Shown here: positions 10,373-22,384 of the stretch, one piece after another
How the letters are laid out: each line of letters begins with the position of its first letter
Numbering within the stretch: position 1 is the first letter of the stretch
Made by a program: the position numbers and the translations under genes
The notes under the pieces: generated by a model
Databases searched by the model: none
Told to the model about the DNA's origin: nothing
Seen by the model: only the letters and a program-made list of their open reading frames with translations
From: Cervus elaphus
Taxonomy: Eukaryota; Chordata; Mammalia; Artiodactyla; Cervidae
Direction: 5' to 3'
Length of the DNA stretch: 64,000 nt
Assembly: GCF_910594005.1 (NCBI RefSeq)
Contig: NC_057820.1
Span: 5,275,001 to 5,339,000 of the forward strand

Positions 10373-10814
10373 CTGGGGTTGGGGGCAGGCCTCTCTTCAC
10401 AATGATTCCCACTTCTCAGTACTTCTGGGTGTTCTCTCTCCCCTTCTATAGAAGCGTCAGGATTGATCTCCCGGGAAGCTGGGCAGCAGGCCGGGGCTGT
10501 GCTGCTGCGGTATTGAGACGCTGATCACTGGGATGATCAGGCTGGATCTAAGATTCTGGGCCTTTCCACTCCCAGGCACTGCTTCATCTCACCCACACTC
10601 GATCACAGGAACCGGAGAGGAGGGGGAGCTGTGTGAGGCTCAACTGATGGGCGCAGGAAGAGGAAGAACCCATTCCATCCCTTAAAGGCTGTTTTATAAT
10701 AAACTAGCGTTGTGTTCTGCCTGAAAGGGCCATGTTATCCTTTCCATGATAGTTTAGAAGATATCCACATCATTTTCCAGTCTTGGATTTCAAGAAGATT
10801 AAAATGACGGAAGG
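10373..10814. other. Unassigned unique sequence
   Basis: Locally higher G+C around 10440-10640, but no CpG island or recognised exon. Confidence 0.35.
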
Positions 10815-10930
10815 CACGGCGTTTAGAGACAGGCAGGCCTGAGTTTAGGTCTAAGCTCCATCACTCACTGGCTATGGAGTGGGATCGAGTCACTTCCCTC
10901 CTTCTGACTCGGTTTGGAAAAGCAGGGCCC
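10815..10930 (+). repeat. MIR SINE fragment
   Basis: Sense MIR core: aggcaggcctgagtttagg, ccatcactcactggctatg, gagtcacttccctccttctg. Confidence 0.65.
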
Positions 10931-11234
10931 CCGGCACTGGATGGGGACCTGCTAGGTCCCGGGCCTCTGCGCGGTGATCAGCAGGAAGGCTCCCTCCACG
11001 CCCCGCAGTCCTTGCCCTCCTGCCTTTCAACATCTAAACCAAGCACCCAGCATTCTCCTGGTGGTCTCTGGCTAATTTGAGAGACCGGGGTTCCATGTGT
11101 TCTCAGCTGCCAGGAGACCCTCCCACATCCCTCTCCCGTCACATCAAAATGTGCCAGTCTCCCGTCCCCTTCCCTGGGGACACAGCCCTCTGCTCACCCC
11201 TCGCCGCAAGCAGCGTCCTGTGCCAGAGTGTTCG

Positions 11235-11370
11235 TGGTTAATGATGGCTTCACGGGTTATCTCTGTGATTAGGAGACTCGTCCGCTGTCATGCAGTGTGT
11301 AGCAGTAAAGGGAAGGCTGGGACTCGGGACTCCTCCTTTCTAAAGCCAGGGTGGGCAGTTGCATTCCCTC
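11235..11370 (-). repeat. Degraded MIR fragment, minus strand
   Basis: Antisense MIR-like text: ctgtcatgcagtgtgtagc, then aggctgggactcgggactc. It overlaps a 161-codon open frame (11097-11582), which this explains as non-coding. Confidence 0.45.
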
Positions 11371-12724
11371 CTTCTCATTCCTTGTGGGGCCCTGGGATAC
11401 TGTCCTTCAGCCCCTGTGTTTTATTTGGGGTCCCTGCAGTGCTGGGACCCCCTTTGACACTTTACTATTTTGAATATGCTCTAGGTTCGAGTTTCAGCTC
11501 AGAGAGACTTCTGGGATCAACATTTGAGGGCCTTGAGAGATTTTTCGTTTGTTTTTTGCTTTTTATTTTTCCTTTTCCCTAAGCCAGCAGAATGGTTTGA
11601 AAGGGACAGCATGTCAGCAGTAGCCTGGACCTCATACCTTTAGTTTGCTCTTAGCAGTGCTTTGAGAAATTGGAAAAAATGCCAATTCCTGCACTGCAAT
11701 GCAACATATTGTGATAGATGCTTCTTCTGAGATCCCATATGCTTCATATTGCCATGGAAAAAGCACTGGCATAGCAAAATTTTTTTTCTATAAATTTCCC
11801 CAGAGATTGAATTGGATTTCTGTTGGTTGCTTTTACAGAAACATTGTCTCAGCAACAGAGAGAGAGAGAGAGAGGGTGGGGAGAGAGATTGCATAATTAA
11901 CAAAGGGTGTGGATTTTAGGCATACATGCTTAAGACGGCAGCTTGGAGGCCACAGCCCCAGAATGTTCCTGCTTTTCATTGTGTGAGCTAATATACAAAA
12001 AGATTAGTCCAGGAATGATGGAGAAACAGTGAATTTAGGAGAAGGAAGCCACAAGGCTTGACTTGGTCACTCACCAGCTCTCCATCTGAAACAAGTGTAT
12101 CAATTAAGTTTTGCTCAGAGGATTTAGAGATTCAAGCGCATTGTTTTTTATTTCTCACCGCCTAGTCTGGGCTGGGTCTGATAGGGTTGGATGTCACCTT
12201 AGACAGGTGACCTCAGTGATGTCAGCTGGGGTGATGGGGTGATGTGTGTTTCGCCTTCCAGCAGGCTACCCCAGTTCATCCCCCATCGTGATGGTCATGG
12301 TCTAGGCAACATGACTTTCTAAACCTCCACTTTTTGTCATATTTGCTGACACCTGACTTGGTAAAGCATAAGTAAGCCTACATCCAAAGAGCGGAGAAGT
12401 AGACTTCTGTCTTGATGAGAAGTGTCTCAAGGTCACATTGCAAATGAGGAGACATAGACAATCTAGTTCAGCAAGTAAATTATACTCTAAGAGCCCGGAT
12501 GCCCTCAAAGTAAAAATGGGTGACCACTATGTACCTAACAGTTCAAATTTACCAGGTCAAGTATGAACCCTTAAGCCAGTGTGTGCACCCTCATGAGCGC
12601 CCCTGGCCCTTCTCCATCCCTCCAAGGGCCACTGAGAGCCATCTTTTCTTCTTCCTTTTCCACATCCCTGCTGTCTCTCGTATCTGACTCATCTGCAAGA
12701 AAGATCTGTGGACTTGCAAAATGA
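11371..12724. other. Mostly unique sequence with a small (AG)n run
   Basis: Contains an AG dinucleotide run at 11857-11876. The segment at 12090-12310 vaguely resembles an old LTR/MLT-type repeat but is not assignable. No gene recognised. Confidence 0.35.
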
Positions 12725-13080
12725 TCTTGAACCTGACCGCTTCTCTCCCTGTTTCTGCCCTCACTCCATCAGCAAGGATCCTCTTTCCTTTCTTTGTAAC
12801 AATTTTCCTGTGTGTATTCATGTGGTTCCTTCTGATCTTGACTCCCACTCACATTCTGAGTGAGGTCCTCCCTGACCGCTGGATGCTATTGTCAAGCCTA
12901 CTCTTCATATTTCACATCCTCTCTGACCTTATTTTTCTCCTGTATACGTATCATCGCATCATTTGTTTTTTAATCATCTGTCTGCCCCACCATGGGTAGG
13001 GAGATACCTGGTAGGTTCGTTCACCACTGAATCCCCTGTGCATGTAGCAGTAGAGGGGACATGATTAGCTGAATAAATAA
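12725..13080 (+). repeat. L2 LINE 3' end
   Basis: Sense L2 landmarks: gaggtcctccctgaccgct, tctgcccccaccatgggtag-like text, cactgaatcccctgtgcatg and a terminal gctgaataaataa. An open frame of 92 codons across it is L2 read-through, not a gene. Confidence 0.7.
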
Positions 13081-13239
13081 GGTAGGAAGATTTTAAGGAG
13101 GGTACATAACACCACTGTCTAGATCAGTATTAACAAGGAGGCTCGCCTTGAAATATCATGGCCTGTTTTCTTGTGCAAAGACCCTGAGGCATCTGATCAG
13201 CCCTGAAGAGTCAGAGAAACAGCAGAGCAGCTAAGATCT

Positions 13240-13538
13240 AAGACCTAAATGGTAAAGAATGTATTCAGTCACGTCCAACTCTATACAGTCCATGGAATTC
13301 TCCAGGCCAGAATACTGGAGTGGGTAGCCATTCCCTTCTCCAGGGGACCTTCCTAAACCAATGACTGAACCCAGGTCTCCCACATGGCCACCAAGGAAGC
13401 CCAAGAATACTGGAGTGGGTAGCCTATCCCTTCTCTAGCAGAACTTCCTGACCCAGGAATTAAACCAGGGTCTCCTGAATTGCAGGTAGATTCTTACCAG
13501 CTGAGCTGCCAGGGAAGCCCCCAAGACCTAAATAGTAA
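13240..13538 (-). mobile_element. Tandem double Bov-tA insertion with one TSD pair
   Basis: Two minus-strand partial Bov-tA units lie head to tail (13256-13402 and 13403-13522). The second restarts at aagaatactggagtgg. A single 16-bp direct repeat, aagacctaaat(g/a)gtaa, flanks the pair (13240-13255 and 13523-13538). Either a dimer inserted once or the unit duplicated in place. Confidence 0.85.
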
Positions 13539-14199
13539 GTCACAATAAAAATCAAGGTAGGTGGTAAACAGAGTAAAGTGAACACAGAAGTGCCCCACTG
13601 GATATGGATCAGTCCCTCATTTGTGTTCATTCTTTTTCAGAATAAAACAAGCGTTACTCATTTTTAATATACTGACCAGCACTGAGGTCCTTCATAAGTC
13701 CCCAAGTGAAACAGGCAAGAGCTCTAACTGTCACTAACAGGTGGAGAGGAGTCCCAATGGGGAGATCCAAGGCCCACAGCATGCAGAACTTACTCTTTAT
13801 TCATTTGTTTAACCATATTTTGGACACTGAGGGATTCCTGTACCTCGTTGTAGCAAGACTGTTTTAATTAATTATAACTAAACTAACCTTCACAAAATGG
13901 ACAAGCCACTTGGAAAAACTCCTGTAAAGAAACCAACTTGTATTAAAGATAATATTATTCAAGCCAGCATAAAGGAAGACCAAGGAGGCAGAGATGACAT
14001 TTCATCTCCTCCTAAAACAAGGACAATCTAAGCAGATCAGATAAGAAACTTGGGATGAGGGAAGATAAAACTGCAATGTTGAGACAATTTGAGAAATCAA
14101 TTTTCATCAATTTTTGCCTATAAATCTGAACAGATTATGCTTAAGCTATTAGAAAATCAGTGATATAAAACATGTTGAAGAAGATATGAAATATTTTTC
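13539..14199. other. AT-rich unassigned sequence
   Basis: No gene recognised. The right part may be the 3'-most portion of the following old L1. Confidence 0.35.
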
Positions 14200-15100
14200 A
14201 TTGAAATTGTTATCTTATTTTAGCTTCTTTTGTATTGAAGTTTTACTTACAGACAATAAATTGCACAAATCTTAAGTATTTGGTTCAATTAGTTTTGAAT
14301 AATTTTTATAATTGTATAATAAACACCCCCAATAAAATATGGGATCTTTTGATCAACCCAGAAAATTTCCTTATGCTCCACTTTGAGTCATTGATTTTCT
14401 AACTTCTGTCACCCACCATGGATCAATTTTGTCTTCTGGTACTTGCAGTCATGCCTGTGTAGCTTTTTTCTGTTTTTGCTTGATATAATGTCTATAGAGT
14501 TCATCTGTGTTATTTCTATCAGTAGTCTGTTCTTTTTTATTGATAAATTGAATTTTATTATATACATTTACCACAAATTTAAAATCCATTCTCCTACTGT
14601 TGGGTTTTGGGGTTGGTTCAAATTTCTAGCAATTATAAATAAAATTTCTAGGAATATTCATGCACAAGTTTTAGTGAACATTTATTTTACTTCCTTTGTA
14701 TAAATTCCCAGGAGAGATATTGTTGGATCAATGGAGAGGTGAATTTTCACTTTGTAAATGGTGGTAGCATTTTGCATTGCCATCAGAAATGTTAACATTG
14801 TAATTACCATCTATCTAATTTTGGTTTTTCTTGTGTGGTGGTATGTCATTATAGCTTTTATTTTCATTTATGTCTTTCACAGTGTTGGTGAAGCATTTTT
14901 TCAAATACTGATTGGTCATTCCTGTATCTTTTTTTAGTTAAGCATTTATTCATATCTTTTGCCTATTTTAAAACTATTTTTTAATCATTAAGTTTATATA
15001 GTCTGAAAGAACTCCTTTATCAGATATTCATATGCAAATACTTTTTTTTTCCTTGTCTCTGTCTTGACTGTTATCTTAATGATATCTTCTGGTGAATTTG

Positions 15101-16305
15101 TTGTTGAATCACTCAGTCCTGTCTGGCTCTTTGCAACCCCATGGACTGCAGCACGCCAGGCTTCCCTGTCCTTCAGCATCTCCCAGAGCTTGCTCAAACT
15201 CATGTTCATTGAGTCGATGATGCCATCCAACCATCTCATCCTCTCCCCTCTCATCCCCTTTTCCTCCTGCCTTCACTCTTTCCCCACATCAGGGTCTTTT
15301 CTAATGAACTGGCTCATCAAATCAGGTGGCCAAAGTATTGGAGCTTTAGCATCAGTCCTTCAAATGAATATTCAGGACTGATTTCCTTTAGGATTGACTG
15401 GTTTGATCTCCTTATAGTTGAAGAGACTGTCAAGAGTCTTCTCCAGCACCACAGTTCAAAAGCATCAGTTCTGCAGCACTCACTTTCTTAATGGCACAGC
15501 TTTAACATCCATACATGATGACTGGTAAAAACCATAGCTTTGATTGTATGGATCTTTGTTGCCAAAGTAATGTCTTTGCTTTTTAATATGCTGTCTAAGT
15601 TTGTAATAGCTTTTCTTCCAAGGATCAAGTGTCTTTTAATTTCGTGGCTACAGTCACCATCTGCAGTGATTTTGGAGCCCAAGAAAATAAAGTTTGTCAC
15701 TGTTTCCATCATTTTCCCATCCATTTGCCATGAAGTGATGAGACTGGATTCCATGCTCTTCATTTTTCAAATGTTGACTTTTAAGCCAGCTTTTTCACTC
15801 TTCTCTTTAAAAGTCAAGAGACTCTTCAATTCTTCTTCACTTTCTGCCATAAGGGTGGTGTCATCTGCGTATCTGAGGTTATTGATATTTCTCCCGGCAA
15901 TCTTGATTCTAGCTTGTGCTTCCTCCAGCCCAGTGTTTCTCATGATGCTACTCTGCACATAAGTTAAATAAGCAGGGTGACAATATACAGCCTTGACGGA
16001 CTTCTTTCCTGATTTGGAACTAGTTCCGTGTCCGGTTCTAACTGTTGCTTCTTGACCTGCACACGGGTTTCTCAGGAGACAGGTGAGACGGTTTGGTATT
16101 CCCGTTTCTTGAAGAATTTTCCACAGTGTGTTGTGATCCACACAAAAGTTTTGGCATAGTCATTGAAGCAGAAGTAGATGTTTTTCTGGAATTCTCTTGC
16201 TTTTCCTATGATCCAACGGCTGTTGGCAATTTGATCTCTGGTCCCTCCGGCTTTTCTAAATCCAGTTTGAACATCTGGAAGTTCTTGGTTCACATACTGG
16301 TGGAT
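15101..16305 (-). mobile_element. BovB LINE, 5'-truncated, minus strand
   Basis: Antisense BovB from its 3' tail (ttgttgaatcactcag at 15101) up to the middle of the reverse transcriptase region at about 16300. It sits inside the old L1, whose text resumes at 16311 (aatttgatgatg). A short repeat aatttg at 15095-15100 and 16316-16321 is a possible target-site duplication. Confidence 0.9.
15488..16299 (-). pseudogene. BovB ORF2 remnant with reverse transcriptase motifs
   Basis: Minus-strand frames carry RTE-type reverse transcriptase text: YVNQELPDVQ near 16270-16300, a degraded motif A region near 16150 (a DYAKTFVW-like run, second Asp lost), and the catalytic YADD encoded at 15860-15871. The frame is broken between 16072 and 16141 and again near 15765. 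Truncation removes the endonuclease and the fingers. Non-functional. Confidence 0.82.
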
Positions 16306-16499
16306 AGAAGACTTTAATTTGATGATGTACAACTTATCTTTTTCTTTTCTTTTTTATGATTCATGATTTCCATGTCCCCTCAAGGAAATGTTTTCTTACC
16401 TAAAGGCTGTGAAGAGTTTCTTTTTATGTTTTCTCCTAGAAATTTACCTTTCTGACATGCATGTTTAGATTTACAATCTTTCTCAAATGAACTTTGTGT

Positions 16500-16741
16500 A
16501 TACTAGTATGAGGGTCTTCCCTGGTAACTCAGCTGGTAAAGAAATCTGCCTGCAATGCAGGAGACCCTGGTTTGATTCCTGGGTTGGGAAGATCCCCTGG
16601 AGAAAGGATAGACTACCCACTGCAGTATTCTTGCCTGGAGAATTCCGTGGACAGAGGAGCCTGGCAGGCTACAGTCCATGGGATTGCAAAGAGTCAGACG
16701 TGACTGAGCGACTAAGCACAGCACAGAACAGATACTAGTAT
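16500..16741 (+). mobile_element. Bov-tA SINE with palindromic 10-bp TSD
   Basis: Full-length copy, 16510-16731, inside the old L1. The perfect direct repeat atactagtat at 16500-16509 and 16732-16741 is itself a palindrome. The tRNA-like head, gtttgattcc B-box region and Bov-A body are in order. Confidence 0.94.
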
Positions 16742-17051
16742 AAAGTAAGAATGTAAGCATTTCTTTTCTATATGAATATCTATTAATTCCAGTGCCATTT
16801 GTTGAATAAACTTTTCTTTCTCAGTTGAATTGCTTTGCACCTTTGGGGAAATTAAATGACCACATGAAAGGATCAATTTCTGAATTTCATTCTGGTCCAT
16901 TGATTGATTTATCTATCCTTTTGCAAATCCTATACTCTCCTGATGACTATAGCGGTATGGTAGACTTAGAAAACATGGTGTGAGTCCTTTAGTTGTATTC
17001 TTCTTGAGGATTGATTTGGTTATTCTAGGTCATTTACAGTTCTGTATAAAT

Positions 17052-17277
17052 ATTACGTATAAAAGAAAGTGAAAGTGAAAGTCACTCAGTCGTGTCCGAC
17101 TCTTTGGGACCCCCATGGGCTATACAGTTCATGGAATTCTCCAGGCCAGAATACTGGAGTGGGTAGCCGTTCCCTTCTCCAGGGGATCTTCCCAACCCAG
17201 CGATCAAACCCAGGTCTCCCACATTGCAGGAGGATTCTTTATAAGCTGAGCCATAAGAGAAAGCCAAACATTACATA
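17052..17277 (-). mobile_element. Bov-tA SINE with TSD
   Basis: Minus-strand element, 17060-17269, beginning with the gaaagtgaaagtgaaagtc tail. The near-identical repeat attac(g/a)ta at 17052-17059 and 17270-17277 marks integration into the old L1. Confidence 0.9.
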
Positions 17278-17427
17278 CAGCTTGCAAGTTTTTATTTTGA
17301 AAATCTGCTGAAATCATGATTTGGATTGTGTTGAATTATCGAGGAACTATTGCTAATATCTTAAAAATGCTAAGCATTTTTAACTGTAGACAGGACACAT
17401 CTTTTCATTTACTTAGATCATTTAAAA

Positions 17428-17784
17428 TTTCTCTCTGTGGGGCTTCGCTGGTAGCTCAGTGGTGAAGAATCAGTCGACCCATGCAAGGGGACATGGGTTG
17501 GATCCTCGGTCAGGGAAGATCCCGCATACCGCACAGCAACTAAGCCCGTGGGCGACAATATTGGGCCAGTGCTCTAGAGCCCATGAGCTGCAACCACTGA
17601 CACCACGCACGCAGAGCCCCGTGCTGGGCAAAGGAGAAGCAGAAGCAGTGAGAAGCCTGTGCCACAGTGAAGGGCAGCCCCCACGGGCACCCACCTCAGC
17701 AGGAGAAAGCCCCTCACGGCAGCAAAGACCCAGCGCAGCGTTAATAGAACAAGTAGGTAACTCTTAAAAACTTTCTGTCTGTGG
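17428..17784 (+). mobile_element. CHR-type SINE, long form, with 13-bp TSD
   Basis: The head gggcttcgctggtagctc is followed by the G+C-rich CHR body (cccatgagctgcaacc, agcaaagacccagcgcag), 17441-17771. A 13-bp repeat with one mismatch, tttct(c/g)tctgtgg, lies at 17428-17440 and 17772-17784. Frames on both strands here are repeat read-through. Confidence 0.85.
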
Positions 17785-19490
17785 TTTTGAGAAAAGAGTT
17801 CTTGTCTATCTGGTTTAATTGATTCCCAAACATCTGAAGTATTTATGATGACTAGTACTTGGAATAAAAAAAAAATTTTTTTTAATAAAGAAACTTTTTT
17901 GGCTTTCTAAATATTTGTTAATAGTACATAGAAAAAAAGTAATGATTGGATGTTGAACTTGCTTGTATTATAGATCTTGCTAAACTCACTTACTAGTTTT
18001 AGTTTTTTTGAGAGGGAGAGGGGTTGATTAGTTATGATTTTCCACATAAAAATCAATAGGGAAGTTTTATTTCTAAATTCCTAATCTTTGTGGTTTTGTG
18101 TTTTTTTCTTGCTGTATTGAATTAGCTAGGGCCTCTAGTACAATGTTCAGTGGAAAAGGTGAGCATGAGTAACCTTACTTTGCTTTTAAACTTATGATAA
18201 ATTAGTTTAATATTTCACTATTAAGTATGATGGTAACTCTAGATTTTTCATAGTTGCCTTTTAACATATTGAGGAATTTCTCTTCTGATTTTAATTTTCC
18301 AAGAGTTACTATTATGACTGAATATAAAATCTTATGCATTTATTGAGTTTACCATGCTTTTCTCTATTCTGTAGTGTAAATTACTTTGATTTTCAAATGT
18401 TAAATCAATCTTGCTTAAGCCCTACTTAGTATAATATATTATCCTTTTAATGTGTTTATATTTTTATATTATTTACAATTTCTAAGTATATTTGCATCTA
18501 TGTTCATATGGGATATTGATGTATATTTTTTTCTTGTACATTTTTTGTCAGGTTTTGGTATCAAATAGTGCTGTTACAATAAAATAAGTAGGTATGTGTT
18601 CCATCCTCTTCTCATTTGAATGAGTTTGTGTAGAATTGCTATCACTTCTCCTTTAAAGTAGAGCCCTTTTCTTGTTTGATAGAAATCACCTGCTCCTAGA
18701 CATTTTAGTGTAAACAGATTTTTCATAACAAATTAATTACTCTAATAAAAACGTCTATTCAGATTTTGAAGTTCGTCTTTTGTCAGTTTTGTTAAATTGT
18801 ATTTTTTAAGGTATTCATCTTTTTATCAACATTGCTACATTATTGGCATTATGCTATTCATAATGTTCTCTTATTTTCCTTTTCATGTGTATAGAATTTT
18901 CAGAAGTTCTTTCTCTTTCATAGTAGATTGGTTATCTATATATTTTCCTTTACACTGATCAGCATCCATAGGGATTTATCAATTTTATTGATCTTCTTAA
19001 GAAACTCATGTTTTAATTTTTTAATATTCTCTACTCCTTGTTTGTTTTCTATTTCACTGATATCGACTATGATCTATCCATTCTTACACTTTCTTAGGGT
19101 TTCATTTTTTCCTCCTCTTGTTTGTTTAGCTTTTTAAGATTGGAAACTAGATAGTTGATTTGAGTTTTCTTCTTACATAAGAATTTCAGATATATTTTTA
19201 CCACAAATTGCCTCACATAATTTTTGATATATTCTTAAACTTATTTAACAAAAACATTTTGTATTCATTATATGACTTATGGACCACTTAAAAATATATG
19301 GTTTAATTTCCAAGTATGACAGTCTCATTAGTATTAATTTCTAATTCAGTATTATTGTGGTTAGAAGACATATTTTGTAGATATCAGTGTTTTGAAATAT
19401 ATTTAACTCATTTCATGATGATTTTAAAGAATTTTTTTCTAGTTCTTATAATTGTTATCTGAAGGAAGGATATTCCAATCAAGTTTCTAC

Positions 19491-19607
19491 CTGCATTACT
19501 TATCTATTATTGTGTAACAAATTACCACAACTTAGTACATTGAAAGAACACATCATTATCTCACAGTTTCTGTGTGTTAGGAGTCTGTCTATGGCTAAGC
19601 TAAGCTG
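19491..19607 (-). repeat. MLT1-like LTR fragment
   Basis: Text such as attattgtgtaacaaattac, then cacagtttctgtgtgttag, matches the antisense start of an MLT1/MaLR-type LTR. It is cut short by the BovB fragment. Confidence 0.5.
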
Positions 19608-19910
19608 ACCAAGCCAGTCAATCCTAAAGGAAATCAACCCTGAATATTCGTTGGAAGGACTGATGCTGAAACTCCAATACTTTGGTCACCTGATGCAAAA
19701 AAAAAAAGAATCAACTCATCGGAAAAGAACCTGATGCTGGGAAAGATTGAGGGCAGGAGGAGAAAGGGACGACAGAGGATGAGATGGCTGGATGGCATCA
19801 CCTACTCAATGGGCATGAGTGTGAGCAAACTCTGGGAGACAGATAGTGAAGGACAGGGGAGCGTGATGCTGCAGTCCTTGGGGTCACAAAGAGCCAGGCA
19901 CAATTCAACA
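19608..19910 (+). mobile_element. BovB LINE 3' fragment
   Basis: About 300 bp of BovB 3' end: ggaaggactgatgctgaaac, a run of A at 19699-19709, gaggatgagatggctgg, and a degraded tail lacking the usual (actga)n. Internally shortened before the tail. Confidence 0.85.
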
Positions 19911-21712
19911 CAGCATCTCTTCTCATGAATGTTCCTTCACGTGTCCTGCCCATTTGAAATTGGATTCTATGCTTTCTTCGTGTGTGTGTATCAAGTTTGA
20001 GAGTTCTTTGTGTATTCTAAATGCTAGTCCCTCTTCAGATATGTGGCTTGCAAATATTTACTTTCAAATGTGGCTGGCCTTATCATTCTTTACACAGGGT
20101 CTTTCATACAGCAAAAGTTTTTAAGTTTGATGAAGTCCAAATTAATCAGTTTTCCTTCTAGCTTTAAATTCCAAATATTTTCTCCTAATTTTTTTTTCTT
20201 AAAGTTTTATGGTTTTACATGTAATTCCACAACCATCTTTGAATTAATTTTCTGTATAAGAGCTGAAACTTAGGTAGAGGTTAATTTTTATCCTGTACAT
20301 TTTCAACTGCTCCAGAATCATCTGTTAGAGAGGCTATTTTTCCTCTGTTTTTTTTTTTTTCCCTAAAGATCAGTTGATTATAATTGTGTAGCTCTATTTC
20401 TGAATTTTCTATTCTGTTCTATTGATCTTTTTGTCTATTCTCATGTCCATCCTTATCACACAGTCTTGATTACTATAGCTCAATAGTTGTCTTGAAATCA
20501 AGTCTACTGTCTCCTTCTATTTTTCAAACTTAGTTCAGCTATTGTAGTTCCTTTACTTTTTCATATATATTTTAGAATGATCTGCATCTATACCCACACA
20601 CATCTTGCTGAAATTTCGACAAGAATTCTGTTAAGCCTATACTTGACTTTGAGAGGAATTGACATCTTTACTATATTGTTTTCCAATCCGTGAATATAGG
20701 ACGTCTCCCCATTTATTTAGTACTTTGATTTTGTTCATAAGCAGTGTAATTTTCATCATGAGAATTTTGCCCATGCTTTGTTAGATTTACACCTTAGTAT
20801 TTCCTTAATTTTTTATTTAATATAAGTGGAATTGTATTTTTTATTTTGGCATTCACATGTTCATTGGTATTATATAGCTATATAATTGGTTTTGTATGCT
20901 TATTTTTTATCCTGTGATCAGACTGATCACTTATTTGTTCTAGGAAATTTTTAAACTAATTCCTGGGGTTCTTCTATATAGAAAATTATATCATTTTCTA
21001 ATAGAAAGTTTTATTGCTTTCCAAATAAACCACGTGCCCTTTATTTTATTTTTCTGTGACACTGAGTAACTTCTAACATTTTGTTGAAAAGAGTAGTGAG
21101 AACAAAGATCCTTGTCTTCCTGATCTGAAGGAAAAACCATTCAGTCTTTCACTTTTAAGTATAATGATAATAGTCGTCCCCGCCCCCCCCCCCAAGATGT
21201 TTTATCAATTGAGGAAGTTCCCCTCTATCCTAACTTTCTGAATGTATTATCATGAAAAGATGTTGAAATTTGTTGAATATTTTTCCTGCATCAACAGATA
21301 GGATCATGTGATTTTTTTTTTTTCTTCTTTGGCTTGTTAGTGTGGTAGAGTACATTGATTGATTTGAAAGTATTGAATCAACCTTGTATCACTGGAATAA
21401 ACCCCAATTTAGTCATGTTGTATAATTATTTTTATATATTGCTTAATTCTCTTTGCTAATATTTTGTTAAGAATTTTTGTGCTTGTGTGCATGGGGAATA
21501 CTGATCGGCAGTTTTCTGGTTTGTACTGTCTCTGTTTTTGGTAATACTAGCTTTATAAAACAAATTGAGACTTATTTATTCCTCTTTTATGTCTGAAAGA
21601 AATTGTGTACAATTGTTGTTTATTCTTCTTTAAACATTTGGAAGAGTTTTACAATAAAACTATCTGGGGTTGGAGATTTCTTTTTTGGTAGTTTTTAAAT
21701 TAAAAATTCAAT
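19911..21712 (-). mobile_element. Second old L1 fragment, minus strand
   Basis: Antisense 3' UTR to ORF2 text: catgaatgttccttcacg (19924), gatatgtggcttgcaaata (20037), attctgttctattgatc (20410), then ataatagtcgt with a C-run at 21183-21193, and ttgaatcaaccttgtatc near 21373. All frames are destroyed. It repeats the region already present in the 14.2-19.5 kb element, so it is a separate insertion. Confidence 0.78.
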
Positions 21713-22000
21713 TTTCTTGAAGTAAACCCATGCACTTATGGTCAACTAATCTATAACAAAGGAAGCAAAAATATACAATGGAGAAAAGACAGTCTTTTCA
21801 ATAAGCGGTGCTGGAAAAACCGGACAGCTACACATAAAAGAAAAAATGAAATTGAACATTTTGTAACATCATATACAAAAATAAACTCAAATTGGACTAA
21901 GATGTAAATGTAAGACCAGATACTATAAAATTCCTAGAGGAAAACACTGACATGAATCACAGAACACACTTATAGAAAACTACTTTCATAGTAAGTAAAA
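21713..22000 (+). mobile_element. L1 ORF2 C-terminal fragment, plus strand
   Basis: Sense L1 text near the end of ORF2: gtaaacccatgcacttatgg, gcggtgctggaaaaacc, then aatgtaagaccagatac. It joins the preceding minus-strand L1 directly, tail to tail in orientation. Confidence 0.75.
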
Positions 22001-22101
22001 GTCAAGTCATGTGAAAATATAAATGTCCTTTTAACATTTGGACTGCTTTGTAATTGGGTGAAGTTACCATTCTGTATTTTAGGATAGAATTTGTGTGGAT
22101 A

Positions 22102-22311
22102 GGCTTCCTAGGTGGTGCCTGTGCTGAAGAATCCGCCTGCCAATGCAGGAGATGCAAGAGATATCGAGTTCCATCCCTGGGTTGGGAAGATTCCCTAGAA
22201 AAAGAAATGGCAACTCATTCCAGTATTCTTGCTTGGAAAACTCTATGGACAGAAGAGCCTGGTGGGCTACAGTCCGTGGGGTTGAAAAGTCTGACACGAC
22301 TAAGCATGCAG
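22102..22311 (+). mobile_element. Bov-tA SINE
   Basis: Head ggcttcctaggtggtgcc through the gacacgactaagcatgcag end. More diverged than its neighbours. Confidence 0.88.
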
Positions 22312-22384
22312 CTTCTAGCCTTGAGTGGACAGAGGGGAAGAAAGGGATAATTCAGATATGGCAGCAATCAAACAGTTGGACCTC

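Larger units (their letters stand above)
14200..19490 (-). mobile_element. Old L1 (L1M-type), minus strand, carrying four later insertions
   Basis: Antisense L1 3'-UTR text starts near 14240 (acagacaataaattgcac). It passes ctcctttatcagatattc (15010), ccagtgccatttgttgaat (16790), ctaggtcatttacag (17027) and caaccttgc-type ORF2 text through about 18420. Near 18980 it has atcaattttattgatcttct. Segments are 14200-15100, 16306-16509, 16732-17059, 17270-17440 and 17772-19490. All frames are broken, so no ORF2 product survives. Order runs 3' UTR to ORF2 left to right. Confidence 0.82.

Noticed and set aside
11097..11582. 161-codon open frame
   Set aside because: Proline/serine-rich chance frame partly overlapping a MIR fragment. 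No domain, signal or splice context.
12721..12999. 92-codon hydrophobic frame resembling a membrane protein
   Set aside because: Coincides with an L2 3' end; the hydrophobicity comes from T-rich repeat sequence.
16510..16731. tRNA genes at the many Bov-tA heads
   Set aside because: These SINE heads keep A/B-box-like text but are diverged from tRNA-Glu and fused to the Bov-A body. They are SINE promoters, not tRNA genes.
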